NCBI GenBank assembly: GCA_026027325.1
Contig: JAMSLZ010000007.1
Coordinates: forward strand, 558,001-622,000
DNA from: Actinomucor elegans
Lineage: Eukaryota; Mucoromycota; Mucoromycetes; Mucorales; Mucoraceae
Reading direction: 5' to 3'
Length of the DNA stretch: 64,000 bases
In this document: in pieces, positions 33,400 to 45,923 of the stretch
Numbering within the stretch: position 1 is the first letter of the stretch
Layout of the letters: the number at the start of each line of letters is the position of its first letter
The notes under the pieces: model-generated
The model's database searches: none
What the model was told of the DNA's origin: nothing
What the model saw: only the letters and a program-made list of their open reading frames with translations
Translations under genes and position numbers: made by a program

Positions 33400-34149
33400 T
33401 ATGAAATAAACGTTATTTTTAATACAAACGTATAATTATGCACACATTGTGTTATGAGTTACTTAATATGTATGTTCCCGAAGTTCAGGATTAAGTTCGT
33501 CACTCGAGAGTTTTTGTAACAAGAGTCCTTGCATTTTGTAAAATGAGTTCAAGGCATTCATACAGTAGTATATAACAGTTGAATGCAAATGAATGCTTGC
33601 ATGGAATCATTAAGCCAGTAAAATTTGCTTTACAAGAACATTGTATATTTACTACATAAGACACTACTCTATGAAGTATATCATGTTATTCATCGGACTC
33701 AAAGAAATTTCCTTTGGGTATTAGTAATTTTAGAGTTACTGGAAAAGGGAAGTATCATTAGACCCAAAGCCTTATTTCTGTTTATCACTACAACAACCAC
33801 CACATTACTAGGTGACACCAAATGTCTTGCATTTGTTACACACATACAACTTGGATAGTACTTGGAGATCTTGCTTGAACCTTTGAACTGATAACACTGT
33901 TCCAGATACTGGTTTCCGAGTCGCTTTATTATATGTCGCCCTATCAATAATATTACAGAAAGCATATATATCTTGAGATCGATCAAGTCTGAACAAACTT
34001 TCATAGCAGAGTTCCAACTTCCTCTTTGTTTGCTTTCACAAGTTGGCTACTATTGGTTATATCCAGGATCTAATAATACAATCCATAATTGTATAAATAT
34101 GTTGCGCCTCTTTTTTCTTCTTCTTCTTTTGATTAACTGATAGTATGCA
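33400..34149. other. Intergenic region with an unidentified ORF relic
   Basis: Between the TauD-like and Kelch genes. A minus-strand frame at about 33808-34017 (up to ~34035 without its start) reads as plausible protein but has no recognisable family. The last 60 bases carry a TTCTTCTTCTT leader for the Kelch gene. Confidence 0.45.
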
Positions 34150-36258
34150 ATGCGCCTTTTAATCGTTTCATTGTTAGCGGCATCAATTGTCAGAGTGTCT
34201 TCAGTAATAGTTTCTGCAAGAAGATCTTCGCGTAATAACAATTCTCCAGTGATTAAATGAACATTAACCTTATACTTTGATAGGTTGCGCTTTATTATCA
34301 AAAAAGATTTATTGCTATGGCGGCATTCTTTCAAACAAAGATGACATCTTGGATCCGACTAGCGACTTATTCTCTTTAGATGTTTATGATGGAAACAATA
34401 GTAATAATACCTACGACAGCTGGACTCTGGTCCATTCAGCCATCAACTCTGAGCTCGCTAATCCTCAGCGATGCTATCCTCAATTTGCCTCGCACCCAGA
34501 TGGCAATAGCCTACTCATAAATGGAGGTATCACTTTTGGGTCTAACCTACAATCAAACACTATCATTTATAATGCTATGACAAATTCATGGGAAGCAGTA
34601 GATGGATATCCTGATAATAGAAACGGTGGTGAAAGACAAATGTACGCCTTTAAATGCTAGTATGTTATATACTAATATAAGGATTCACAATATAGCAATG
34701 TAGGAACCGTAGTTTATGTCCCAGGAAACGAAAGCTATTACTTTTACGGTGGTCAGCAATGGTATTTGCTCAGTTATGATAACATGCTGTAACCTATATC
34801 TTTTTTATATATACATATATATTTAGGTCCGCCAAAGGAGATATAAATGCTTGGTATTATGATGCGCCTAGCGCTACAAATTTCACTGGTTTGCCAGAGC
34901 CAAATGATAGCACCAATAATACAATGTATCTAGGATACTATCGAGCAACAAGTCTGGCTCTGAACGCTCGAACCGATGTAAGTTTAATTACACCTGCGCA
35001 ATCCATAAATCAAATTAATTGATCCGTGTCTACAGATCTGGGATCCTTTATCTATACAAACCAACATACCCAAGATAGGTTACTATCACCAAACTGCTGT
35101 ATACCATCCCAAGTCACGCATCATTTATTATTTTGGAGGAAACTATATTGATCTGCTTCAATATATAGACGAGTTTTCTCAGTCTTTTGCTGAGAGCATT
35201 ATATTCAACACAATTTCCGCATCATGGGGCAAGCAGGCATTTGGCGGGCAAGTACCTCTGAAAAGAATGTTTCATTCTACTACCTTGTGTAAATACTTAT
35301 TCAACAAAAAGTTAATCTACATACAATTAATTGCAAACCAATCTCCTATGCAGTACCATCAATGAATGATATCTTGTTATATGGTGGTACCGATGGGACT
35401 TTTGTAGGCAAGTTATAAAGATAGGGGTATCCAATCTAGTTATTAATACATATATATGCTATAGCCTTAAATGACTATTGTTACACGGTTAATTTGGAGG
35501 ACTTTACTTGGGTTCATCATAATTACTTGAAACTGCCTGACGGTAACTCTGGAGCTCGATCGGAACATGCAGGTATACTCATCTTTTAATAGATCTATTC
35601 AATCATCATTTTGATATTTCTTATTTAGCTGTGCTTGTTGAAAACAATCTATTCATTCTGTTTGGTTATAACAAAGGAAATAATTTAACCAACAGCGTTT
35701 TGATATTGGACATTTCAAACCCAAGCAACTTGACGTTTAAAAGCTCTTGGTTGACTGTGCTTAAGAACGAGGATATTACTACAAGCAACAGTACGAGTAA
35801 CAAAGGTGTCATTATTGGTGCAGCTGTTGGTGGATCTATCGGTGTAAGTTATCCTTTATATTACGAAACCAAGTTTATTGAAATGGATGAATTAGGGCAT
35901 CTTGATCTTGGCTGCTATTTTATTTTACACCATGAAAAAAAAGAAACCCGAACCAATTGAAGAGAAAAAAGAGGACCAGATGTCAGTAGACTGGGATGCT
36001 ATTGAAGGAAGATTTACAGAAACACACCTTGCTCCCCCAGACGACAGCCAAGGCCATGCTGCTCACAATGTCACTGGCTATCAGCATCCAGATGAAGTGC
36101 CAACTATGCACCCTGGATTGCAACAGTCTCCATCGACAACAAGTGCAACAGCTGTTTCTCCCTCGATTAGCGCAATGCATACGAAAGACGCCAGACAATC
36201 TATCACTACACCAGACGTTTTGACTCAAGGTGTGAACAAGCCCGATGTAGCCTTGTAA
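34150..36258 (+). CDS. Kelch-repeat single-pass membrane protein
   Basis: Nine exons: 34150-34231, 34284-34659, 34696-34761, 34827-34977, 35036-35288, 35354-35407, 35465-35572, 35629-35843, 35896-36258; 1668 nt, 555 aa. The N-terminus MRLLIVSLLAASIVRVSSVI is a signal peptide. Several Kelch blades are marked by YGG/FGG: IYCYGGILSN, YYFYGGQQW, IIYYFGGNYI, ILLYGGTDGTF and LFILFGYNKG, so an extracellular beta-propeller is expected. Near residue 430 a single membrane helix (GAAVGGSIGGILILAAILFY) is followed by the stop-transfer MKKKKPEP and a Ser/Thr/Pro-rich cytosolic tail of about 105 residues. This is the layout of fungal surface Kelch proteins of unknown role. The ATG at 34150 is preferred to 34145, which meets a stop after four codons. 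The intron after exon 6 has a GC donor. Confidence 0.85.
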
Positions 36259-37950
36259 TTCAAGGCTAAATTACTAATTAGCTAAGTATAATTTGAGACT
36301 ACATTTAAAATAGCTTATCAATCTATATCTTATATATTCCTGTTGATGTATTTGTTTTAAATTAAATCTGATACGTATTTATGTACAATAAAATAAACCA
36401 TTCACTCTAATATAACGTTAGAGCTCAATCTTCTGCTAAGGAAAGGATACGTAAAAAGCGCGAACAGATTTGCACTTCAATCTATTAACGCTGAACCGAA
36501 AAACGGCTGTCAAGTAAATGATATATAGAGGGTGAATAGAATGAGCTTTTGCTTATGTTAATATTTGCTTTGGACTTCAGCATAATGAATATATTGCATT
36601 TACTGATCATTAATAATAATTATATGCATTTTATGCCGTAACATCCACTCAAATATAGATTTCTCGGTCAACCTTGGTCAGATGCCATAGCTAACTAGCA
36701 TTCCATGTTTAGAACCAACTACCATATATATTATATAGAACTCAGTTTTATTGCAATGTAATGGTTGGATATACGCCATTTTTTATCGGTCTTTTCTGCA
36801 CCCAAAAATTGGCGCAACAACAGCACATCATTTCACAATCTAGGGTATCACACAAACTACTACCAAACTAACATGCTATATGAGATTATGTTATATATAC
36901 AATGACAAAGCCCTCAGAAAAAGGCATAACCCAGTGGAATGAAACTAAGTATACAATCTTCTCCATACAATGTTAATAGTTAACAGCTTTTCTCAAACAA
37001 ACTTATTTGCCTTTACTGGAAGAACTTATGTCATATCAATTCTGTAGTTTAATATTTAACTATTGACTTGCTATTAGCCTAAAATTAGGCTGTAAAAATG
37101 GCGGGATTATTATTACCAGTATGTTCATTGTGGAGTAACCTTTCTATGCTTACTGCTTCCATAAAGAACCCAGTCAGTAAAACCATGCTTTTGTTTTCAT
37201 TTAATCTGCTACACGCATCGTTTTTACAGTCTTGTTCTCGCTCAATCAATAGAGGTACATTTACTTTTATGATACACATGTCAGGACTGAGCGCAATCAT
37301 TCCAGTTATGATATCCTCTCAAGTTAGTCATGCGATTCAGAGATCGGTTATAAACCCTTAATCCGCTAAACTTAGTGCGCCTATACGCGTCCTTGTGCAT
37401 CCACACTAGAATGATGGCGCCATGTCGTCTTTCTGGACCTTTTCCTCTTGATTATTCATCCAAGTATCATGAACATCAAAACTTTTTCGCGCTATAAATA
37501 TCCAGCCTCTTCAGATATAGATTATACGTTGTCTTTAAAGGGCATCTTGACAGTGATCGAGAACAACCATCAGTGATATACACTTGTGTCGATACAAAAC
37601 CAATTAGTTTAAACATCTATCTTGAATGTCGGAACATTGGTATGTTATAATGCATGATTTGATTGAGCAACCAGACACTGGGATGGAAATGCAGTTACAC
37701 GACATGCAAAACAACTTGAAACGCAATAAGCATCGTCTATGATGCGATAAATAAACCAGCTCTGCTGACTTGAGTGTTTTACATTTTTTTTCTTTCATTT
37801 TATCTAAAGGATATCTTGTGTATTAACTATCTTGAATTGTGTGATTATTGATTACTAACAGAAAAAAAAGAGTCAAGATAATAAATCAAATAAAAAAGAC
37901 CAATTCGTATCTTCAACCTGATTTCTCCGTATACCTGACGCATAATTGCA
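36259..37950. other. Intergenic region
   Basis: 1.7 kb. It holds a long reverse copy of the dispersed repeat at 36658-36760. Overlapping short ORFs at 37085-37361 on both strands have no recognisable family. No gene is proposed. Confidence 0.55.
36658..36760 (-). repeat. Dispersed decayed repeat, long copy (reverse)
   Basis: Minus strand shows the upstream ACATTGCAATAAAACTGAGT, then GTTGGTTCTAAACATGGAAT, GCTAGTTAGCTATGGCATCT and GACCAAGGTTGACCGAGAAA. It defines the extended consensus with the copy at 25864. Confidence 0.65.
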
Positions 37951-39906
37951 ATGCCTATTGAAGATATATCTGTTAAAGTTAACTGGACCACCGATAATGT
38001 TTTTGAACAAACTTTGAGCGAGAAATCAACCAAAGAACTTGGTATAGGGGTGTATAACGCGCACATTGATCAGACGGAACCCTTTCGCTTCAAACAATCT
38101 ATCCGTAAAGTAGCTGTTATTGGCGCAGGCTCTGCTGGTGTAAGTGTTGTCATATAATGACCTACACAGTACTTATTTGTTAATTTATCAGCTTCCTACT
38201 GCTAAACTTCTTTTGGATGAAGGCATCCAAGTGAAGATATTTGAACGAAATGGAGCTCCGGGAGGCACTTGGTAAGCTTTCGAGTTGATATAGAAATGCT
38301 CATGTTTAACGCGATACACAGGATTTTTAATGAGGAGAAACCTCTCAACCCAGATTTTCCTTCTGACATCCCAACCAAAATTGTAGAGCCAAGCTTGCCG
38401 CCCGAAACATCTTTGCCATATACCGAGAAAAAAAACCTAAATGATGAACAAGTACAAAAGGAATTATTGCTCCTTTCTCCACCTACGCCTTGTTATAGAT
38501 CATTGAGAAATAATGTGCCAACGCCATTGATAAAATACAAAGATCTGGAATGGCGAAAAGATACGGTATAACTATCATCTTGAGACCAACTTTCTATCTA
38601 TGCACCTAATTGATACTTACTTACTACTTGATAGCCATGGTTTACTTCCCATGCCAAGATCTTGGAATATCTTCAAGATTACTCGAGTCATTTTAATCTG
38701 GATTCTATCACAGAATTTAATACATCAGTAGAAAATTTGCAAGAATTACCGGATCAAGCGGGTTGGAAAGTACTGACCAAGCACGCTAAATACCTAGAAG
38801 ACTCAAGTGAAGTGGAGATAACATGGAAAGAAGAGGTATTTGTTTTAAGGACAAACAAACAAACAAAAAAAGGTTTTGCTGCATAACTAAACATGAGATA
38901 GACATTTGATGCTGTAGTGGTGGCTACGGGACATTATCACGCGCCTTATGTCCCTGACTTTCCAGGACTATCTTCCTGGCGCAAAAAATGGCCTGAAAAT
39001 GTGATTCATTCAAAACAGTACAGAGATCCAGAGCAATTCAAAAACAAGGTATAGTTTATTCACATATATTCTAGAAAATGCATTATCAATATTGATATCT
39101 ACCCATCCTAGTCTGTGCTATTAATTGGCAATGGTGTTTCTGCTTTGGACATTTCTCGAGACATTAGTAACCAGGTCAAAGCACTCTACAACTCTGTTCG
39201 TAAAAGTAATCACAAGTTTGACGAGCGTTACTTGAAACTACGATCAGAGCTAGCCAAGTTTGTACCCAAGAATGTTCAGCGTGTCGATAATATCAAATCC
39301 TTTCATTATGATCCAAGTAGCCAGTCTGCCGATATACGCAATGCAGTGATTGAACTACAAGATGGCACACGACTCACGGATTTGGATTATGTAATTGTTT
39401 GTACAGGCTATGTTTTCAATTTCCATTTCCTGGAGCACTTGCACTCGGATAGCCATGTCAATGCCAAACGCAAAACAGACGTAGATGACGAGCATGTATT
39501 GGTCAAGGACGGGTCTCAGGTCTTTAATCTACACAAAGATGTCTTTTATATACCTAATCCAACGCTTAGCTTTGTGGGCATCCCTTTTCATATTGCAACG
39601 TTTTCCTTATTTGAGTTCCAATCGTATGCAGTGGCTCGTGTGTATTCTGGATCGGCTCGTTTACCTACTGAAAGGGCAATGCGAAAGGAGTGGCATGAGC
39701 GAGAAAGACAAAAGGGCCCCGGAAGAGAATTTCATGCGCTAGGGTCCGAGCTTGAACTCGCGTATATCAAGGATATTGTGACTTGGGTGAATCGCGAAGG
39801 CAAAGCGCAAGGAAAACGAGTTGTAGAGGAGCACAATCAAGCTTGGATTGATATTCGAGCTCAGAGTCTTGAGGCTCTTAAGAAATCGTTGAATATTGCC
39901 GATTAG
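37951..39906 (+). CDS. Flavin-containing monooxygenase
   Basis: FAD/NADPH-dependent monooxygenase that oxygenates nucleophilic N, S or carbonyl compounds. Six exons: 37951-38139, 38192-38271, 38322-38565, 38635-38835, 38902-39048, 39112-39906; 1656 nt, 551 aa. The FAD Rossmann motif GAGSAG occupies residues 58-63, at the exon 1/2 boundary, followed by FERNGAPGGTWIF. The ATG motif is VVVATGHYHAPYVPDFPG. The NADPH Rossmann motif is LLIGNGVSALDIS, and a late VIVCTGY marks the second FAD contact. The 57 residues before the first motif are longer than usual but are in frame and start with a good ATG context. The C-terminus is charged and helical. The substrate is unknown. Confidence 0.9.
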
Positions 39907-42078
39907 GTTTTGTACTATTTTTTCTAATAAAAATAACGATTGTTTTAGTATGCTAGAATGACCAAAATGAGAGAGAAACCTGTTGTCCTGAAAGAACACT
40001 TTAGTTATTTGCTTGAAGCAAGTTAGGTATACTATAATGTGTTGATTTCCCAGAGTACTAGATTGGAAGGGCGAGAATTCAATAATTGGATTTTGCGTTT
40101 GTTCATTGGGCTGTGGCAATTGACTACTAGTTTTTTTAAAAAAAAAATTGGATAAACCTTGGGTATTCTCAATTTTAATTTAGACTAGCAAAATTATCTC
40201 TTTTAGACTTTCTAAATTACTTTTTGGACTTTTCCACTTTTTTTATTAGACTAATAAAACTATACTGATAAAAAAGATCAAATCAATAACTTCAATATAA
40301 CAATTGAAACTGATAACAATAATATAAAATGTATACTATAAAACGAAATGATAGTCACTAATCGCGATGGCTGTACCATAAATGCATTCCGAAAGCAGTA
40401 TCAGCAAAAGAAGATTTATATAAAAATAATGCAAGCTAGAAAAGGTTAACATTTTAATAAAAAAAAGTTAAGCATAACTCATGCGTTTATTCCATATTAT
40501 ACAACGACGAGAGCTTTCTAATCATTCTTGGGAGGCCTCGAAAGATGTAAACAATTATCGAGCAAATATATCTCATGCTTTTCTTAACAACGATCAGCTA
40601 TATTCACTTTTACAAACCATCTAACGAAACTTTGCAAGGGTTATAAAAAAGGGAAAAAGACAACGCATGTTAATCACATTTTCTATTGATTACAATATCA
40701 CAACTATTTTACCTTAAGACAAGATAATAGAACACACAAAAAAAGGCTTTTGAACAGCCAATTTGTACCATTCCACATATCCTGGCCTAGAGAAAAACAA
40801 CAAGAACCATTTTTTGTCTTTTTAAATCATCCACAGGTTATATATCACTGACTTGAGGGTTTTTATTCGAATATCAAACAATATAAATGCTATTTTTGAC
40901 TTGATAAAGAGAGCCTACATAATTATACTATGCACGATGGCTAACAATTAATAATAACAGATTTTATATATGAAACATAACATAGTATCAGAAACTCTAA
41001 ATAACGTGTATACTACCATCTTTAAATCACAATTTTTTTTATGCGTATTAGCCTCAACGCATGTTAATATGGTGTCTAGTTAAAACTATTCAAGTAGGCA
41101 GCTGATCAGTCATTGGCTATGTCGATTATTGTAAGGACAACATTTAATCTCAAGCTCTTTTTTTTTTTAATTTATAGTTTTGCATATACTCTATGCCGTT
41201 CCTTAAAACAGTACGTTATGACAAAGAGATACACAGATTAAAACTCATGAAAGCAGGAAATGGTCTGTATGTAATATTTGCTATGTATCACATACATCTA
41301 ATAACTTTATAACACTTTCATTTGTATCTGATGACAGACTTTGAAAATGTGCAGATTGTGGTTAGCCTAGATGTAAGAACAAAGACGGATATAAATGCTT
41401 ACTGTATGTAAAGAGTGTATATATATATATATATATATGCATTTCAAAATAACAGGGAAAAGAAAAATCGGCATAAATGATGTAGAGACAAAAATAGAGC
41501 GAAAAAAAACAGCGTCTTGCAGAGGCCAATGTAGCACATTAGATTCCTTATTGGCCTAAAAAGTAACGTTCATTTTTCTCAATTTATTTCCTCTTCGTTT
41601 AAAAATAAAATATGATCCGCCTGAAAAAAGGTCCAATTGATCTCGAACTCAGGTTTAAATACTGTATTAGGGTCCGTGTTCCTGTTTAATACAAAAACTC
41701 CGCTTTCACGGATTTAAAATAGCTTTGCTGCAATAAAAGCTTTTATATATATACTAGGTATTATAAAGAAAACACTGTGAAAACGATGCTTGCGTATCGA
41801 ATTACATGAGCTAACTGTTATTTTTATTGTAGTATTTAAGAGTTTTTATGGAATTATTCGGGGAGGGAGGTTTTCGCTTTTTCGGTTTTACGACATTGTG
41901 AAACGAAGCCTGGATTCACCATTTCGTCATTAGCTATAGAACGGTGACTGTGTCCATTTGATTGGTTGGCAGTACGTCTTGAAGCCAAGTTCAAAAAATT
42001 TTGATATGGAGTTACCATTACAGTCGATCCGTTTTTTTTTCTCGGATTTATTTGGAATTGCAACTCCATTTTATAACC
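39907..42078. other. Intergenic region upstream of the heat-shock factor
   Basis: 2.2 kb, AT-rich, with a (TA)n run at 41418-41438 and several homopolymers. It probably contains a long HSF promoter and 5' UTR. I saw no clear array of nGAAn units that would mark a heat-shock element, and no gene. Confidence 0.5.
41418..41438. repeat. (TA)n microsatellite
   Basis: Alternating TA run of about 20 bases. Confidence 0.9.
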
Positions 42079-43829
42079 ATGAGTCAGATTCCAGCTTCGA
42101 TTGCACCTTTGTTAAGTACAATTGCACCCAATCCAGCAGCACAGTCTACTCCAAGCTCAGAATCTAGGCCTTTAACTTCAACCAAAATGGTAATGAATCC
42201 CAGCACAAACCAAAGAAACAAGCTGCAAAACGTACCTGCATTTTTGAACAAACTCTACAAGTAAGTTTTCTTTTTTGGATAATAAAACTGACAGAATGAC
42301 TAACCAAACACTAGCATGGTAGACGATCATACAACAGACGAACTAATTCGCTGGTCCGATGATGGTCTTTCTTTTATCGTGGTTCGTCATGAAGAGTTTG
42401 CCAAGAAGGTTTTGCCTCGATTCTTTAAACACAGTAACTTTTCTTCGTTTGTTCGACAGCTCAACATGTATGGCTTTCATAAAGTACCTCACCTTCAAAA
42501 CGGTGTATTGAGTACAGAAGGAGAATCTGAGCGTTGGGAATTCAGCAACCCTCACTTTCAACGCAATCAACCCGATTTGCTGCTATTAGTGACGAGAAAG
42601 AAGGGTCGTGACCCAGAAGAGAAAGAAACTGGCACAGTAGATCTGCACCATATTCTTGATGAAATTGCAGCTATCAAAAAGCATCAAATGTCGATTAGTA
42701 ATGAACTAAAAAATGTTCAAACTGATAATCAAATACTATGGCAAGAGAATATGGCTTCAAGAGAACGTCATCATAGACATCAAGAAACCATTGATAAAAT
42801 TTTGAGATTTTTAGCTTCTGTTTTCTCGAGCGACAAGAACAAACACGTTGTTATCCCTCGTAAAAGACAATTTCTATTGGGCGATGCTTCTACAGACAAT
42901 AGTTACAGTAGTGATCAGCAGCAAACAAAATCAAGCTCTGCTTCTAGTACCTCTAGCAATACCCCAATGAAAAGAAAGCATAGTAAGATTGAAGATGTCG
43001 ATGAAGAGAATGAACAGCAACCATTGAAATATACGCGCAAAACGCCACAGTTTGATATATCTGAATATGTAAACGAGGCCAATGCTCTTGCAAAAAATAT
43101 GACAAGCGTTGCACTCCCATCGCCTATCATTAGAGCTAGTTCGACCATCAATTCTGCATCCCCTACTACAGCAACAGCAGATCTTGCTGCCGCCATTGCC
43201 CTGAATGATCAAACAAAGAAAGATACAGCTGCTTCATTAGGTAAGAAAGATAATAACAATCTTTTTGTTTGTTGTTCACTCACGCCATTTATTCAGTTAC
43301 AGTGCCTAATATGAACCCAAGACCCACTGTCAACTTAAACACTAATACGAGCAGTATGCCTGATCTATCTTCGCTTCTCAATTTGCCTCAGTTCCAGGGC
43401 TTAGTTAGTTTGGCACAAACAAATCCAGCCCTATTCAATCAATTAACAAACAGTAGCTATTTCGATGTATCAACGACCACTAGCACACCATCCACCGTCA
43501 CTGATTCATTTGCTACACCACCTGCTCTTTCTTATGCCGGTACTCCTAATAGTACACCTATCAATAATGGGACGCCTGTCATTGCGCCTACAACAGCAGA
43601 AGATTTAGAATTAAGTTTGAGATCTCTGGCTTCTGAGCTAGGATTTGAATCTGATAAATATTCAGACAATGCAAATTTAGATTATGTGAATATGGACGAT
43701 TTTCTTAATACCTATAGTAAGTAGAATGGCTTGAAGCATTACCTGCAAAAGATGTTAAACTATTTGTTTCAATTAGCACAACAATCTCCACCTGTACATC
43801 CTACGGAACACAAGTCGGAAAAAGAGTAA
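42079..43829 (+). CDS. HSF1: Heat-shock transcription factor
   Basis: Nuclear activator that binds nGAAn repeats in promoters of chaperone genes as a trimer. Four exons: 42079-42260, 42315-43240, 43297-43716, 43777-43829; 1581 nt, 526 aa. The winged-helix DNA-binding domain spans about residues 50-157: [26 protein letters not shown], the recognition helix [20 protein letters not shown], then [21 protein letters not shown] heptad-rich oligomerisation region follows ([20 protein letters not shown] to about residue 230). A basic RKRQF/PMKRKH segment may be the nuclear signal. The C-terminal half is S/T/N-rich with acidic patches ([20 protein letters not shown]), consistent with activation domains. 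An intron inside the DNA-binding domain is common in this family. Confidence 0.95.
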
Positions 43830-44230
43830 TTCATTCACCCTATATACATATTTTTTTTTGCTCAATACTCATATACAACAAGTATAATATCCCCCCCCCT
43901 CTCCCCTCATTCTTTGTTTAGTTTTTTTTTGATATTATAGACGTTTATATACATATATATAAAAAAAAAGACCTCCATCTCATCCCATATACATATTCAA
44001 TGCATACATAATAAAAAAAAAAGGCCTTGTCTAGTTATAGTATTGTAGATAACTGATATATATATATATTGATTATTGTTTACTAACACATTTCTTTCAA
44101 AGGGCACAGTCGGCTCTTGATTCGTGGATATTCTGGCTTTGTAAAAGTATAGTAAATAATTACATGTAATATAAATGACCTAATGCAAAGAAAATATTAG
44201 AACCGTACATAAGCTCTTACTAGATACAGA

Positions 44231-44287
44231 CGCTCAGAATAAACATGGATATATAGATGCGATGTTTTGCAAGAATCTTTCGAGAAA
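44231..44287 (+). repeat. Dispersed decayed repeat, copy
   Basis: GCTCAGAATAAACATGGATA then TAGATGCGATGTTTTGCAAG, AATCTTTCGAGAAAT. Confidence 0.5.
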
Positions 44288-44385
44288 TTAATAAAGTTCT
44301 CTACTCGAATATAGTATGTATTTTACGAGCAGTCATTAATATAATACATTGGTTGTATTCTAGTTAGCTACTGGTTCTGGTAGAT

Positions 44386-44450
44386 GCAGCGTTTCATTTT
44401 AAACATATGCTAGTCCTCAGATGCAACATTAAGCTAGAGAAATGTAGAGA
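44386..44450 (+). repeat. Dispersed decayed repeat, copy
   Basis: TTTCATTTTAAACATATGCT then CAGATGCAACATTAAGCTAG, AGAAATGTAGAGA. Confidence 0.55.
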
Positions 44451-45357
44451 TGTTGGAAATGTGGTGTTGTGAAAGCCTTGTAAGAATATAGCTTTAGGTC
44501 CAATTTTCCCATGTTTTTTTTTGTGGAGCATATAAACAATATTTTGGAGACATTATCTTTTTATATAGAAAACCTCATATATGTTAGTATGCAAATATTT
44601 TTTATAATTTATATAAAAAAATTCAAGTTGTAATAACATATTTAAAATCTTCAAAAGCTGCCTTTTATCAATGATACCTCAGCACATTAAAAGAAATGCA
44701 CTTTACTATCCACGCAATTCGATCTTATATTTAAGTTATATATGTTTTGTTAAAGTAGATTTAATGTCCTGGCAATTTTTTGTTATGTATAATGAGATCA
44801 AGATTTTAGATTGATTTTTTTTTTTTTTTGGTTCCTGGATGGTAATGATAGCAGTAAGTAGTTGCAGTATAATTAATTTTCCGACGTCCAATGAAAACAG
44901 AGTAAGTTTATTTTAAATTTCATACATCTGCGCCTTGTTCTAACGTATTAAGAACATTTGCAGAAAGTATGGTTCCTAAATGCAACTGTGTTTGGCATAG
45001 CTCAACGTGTACATTTACGTCCTCTCCTTTCGCATAAACGCTAACAGGGCCCGAGTTATATGGGTGCCCCAGCCCCCTTCAGAATACTACGATCCAGCTA
45101 TCAAATTTGAATGAATTCTATAGTAACAATGGCGTATGCTGTGTTCAAATCAATAGCACTTTTTTCAATTAATGAAGGCTTGTCAATGCTCTTTCTGTTC
45201 TTAATACGCATTTTTAAGTTTCTTAAAATGCGTAACAGATGGAAATAATATAAAAATAAAAAAGTTTACCATGATATTCATTTGAATCAGCTACTTAATA
45301 ACTAGTATAATATACTGAATGTACTGTAGTTAAACAGAAGTTTATTAAGCTCAGAAA

Positions 45358-45418
45358 GTCCTTCTGAATCTATAGTGCTCACTAGATGTGACGCTAAGCT
45401 GAGGTTGGTAGAGAAATA
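45358..45418 (+). repeat. Dispersed decayed repeat, copy
   Basis: GTCCTTCTGAATCTATAGTG then TAGATGTGACGCTAAGCTGA, GGTTGGTAGAGAAATAC. Confidence 0.6.
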
Positions 45419-45523
45419 CGTTAACCATTATATCTAGACTACATAAAATGTAGGTCAGTTATAGGTCAACTATTAATGAGCATATTGAATTGTGATTAGC
45501 TCATGTTTTTAATAGATTCAGAA

Positions 45524-45608
45524 ATTCATTTTGGAAATGTATTGCATTCGCAGTCATCAAAAGCCACATTGAACCGCGATGGGCAGGGAGATTTGCAGAT
45601 CATTAAAT
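45524..45608 (+). repeat. Dispersed decayed repeat, copy
   Basis: AAATTCATTTTGGAAATGTA, CCACATTGAACCGCGATGGG, then GAGATTTGCAGATCATTAAA. Confidence 0.55.
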
Positions 45609-45720
45609 GTAGTAGAATATATGACATGTCTGTAATTCATAGTACATAAACATATAATACTAAAATGGAGTAAACCTATTACGCGTTAATCAAATAATAG
45701 TTGTAACGGATACATTGTTT

Positions 45721-45786
45721 TATGTTGAACATGGACTAGTTGAAAGATGTGATATTAAAATGGGATTGCTCGGAAAATGTAGAGAT
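45721..45786 (+). repeat. Dispersed decayed repeat, copy
   Basis: TATGTTGAACATGGACTAGT, AAGATGTGATATTAAAATGG, then TGCTCGGAAAATGTAGAGAT. Confidence 0.55.
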
Positions 45787-45923
45787 ATTAACAATAAGGT
45801 AGATTCCTAAAAAAAAAAAAAAAATCCCATACAGCAATCAAACCACAATATAACATGTAAAAGACCAAAAATTTAGTAATCATATTTTCCATAATAATAG
45901 TTGTTTTTTATTGTATGTTTTGC

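Larger units (their letters stand above)
43830..45923. other. Intergenic region with repeat copies
   Basis: 2.1 kb between the convergent HSF and arrestin genes. It contains poly-A/T, a C8 run near 43891, and copies of the dispersed repeat at 44231-44287, 44386-44450, 45358-45418, 45524-45608 and 45721-45786. No gene is seen. Confidence 0.6.

Noticed and set aside
37085..37361. Overlapping ORFs on both strands in the Kelch-FMO gap
   Set aside because: No recognisable motif, no promoter or splice context; at most an old relic.
39739..40119. Minus-strand 126-aa ORF
   Set aside because: Overlaps the 3' end of the flavin monooxygenase on the other strand and has no family features.
41630..41740. 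Possible minus-strand tRNA (GAGTTCGAGATC)
   Set aside because: The B-box match is poor, and the flanks do not form a cloverleaf.
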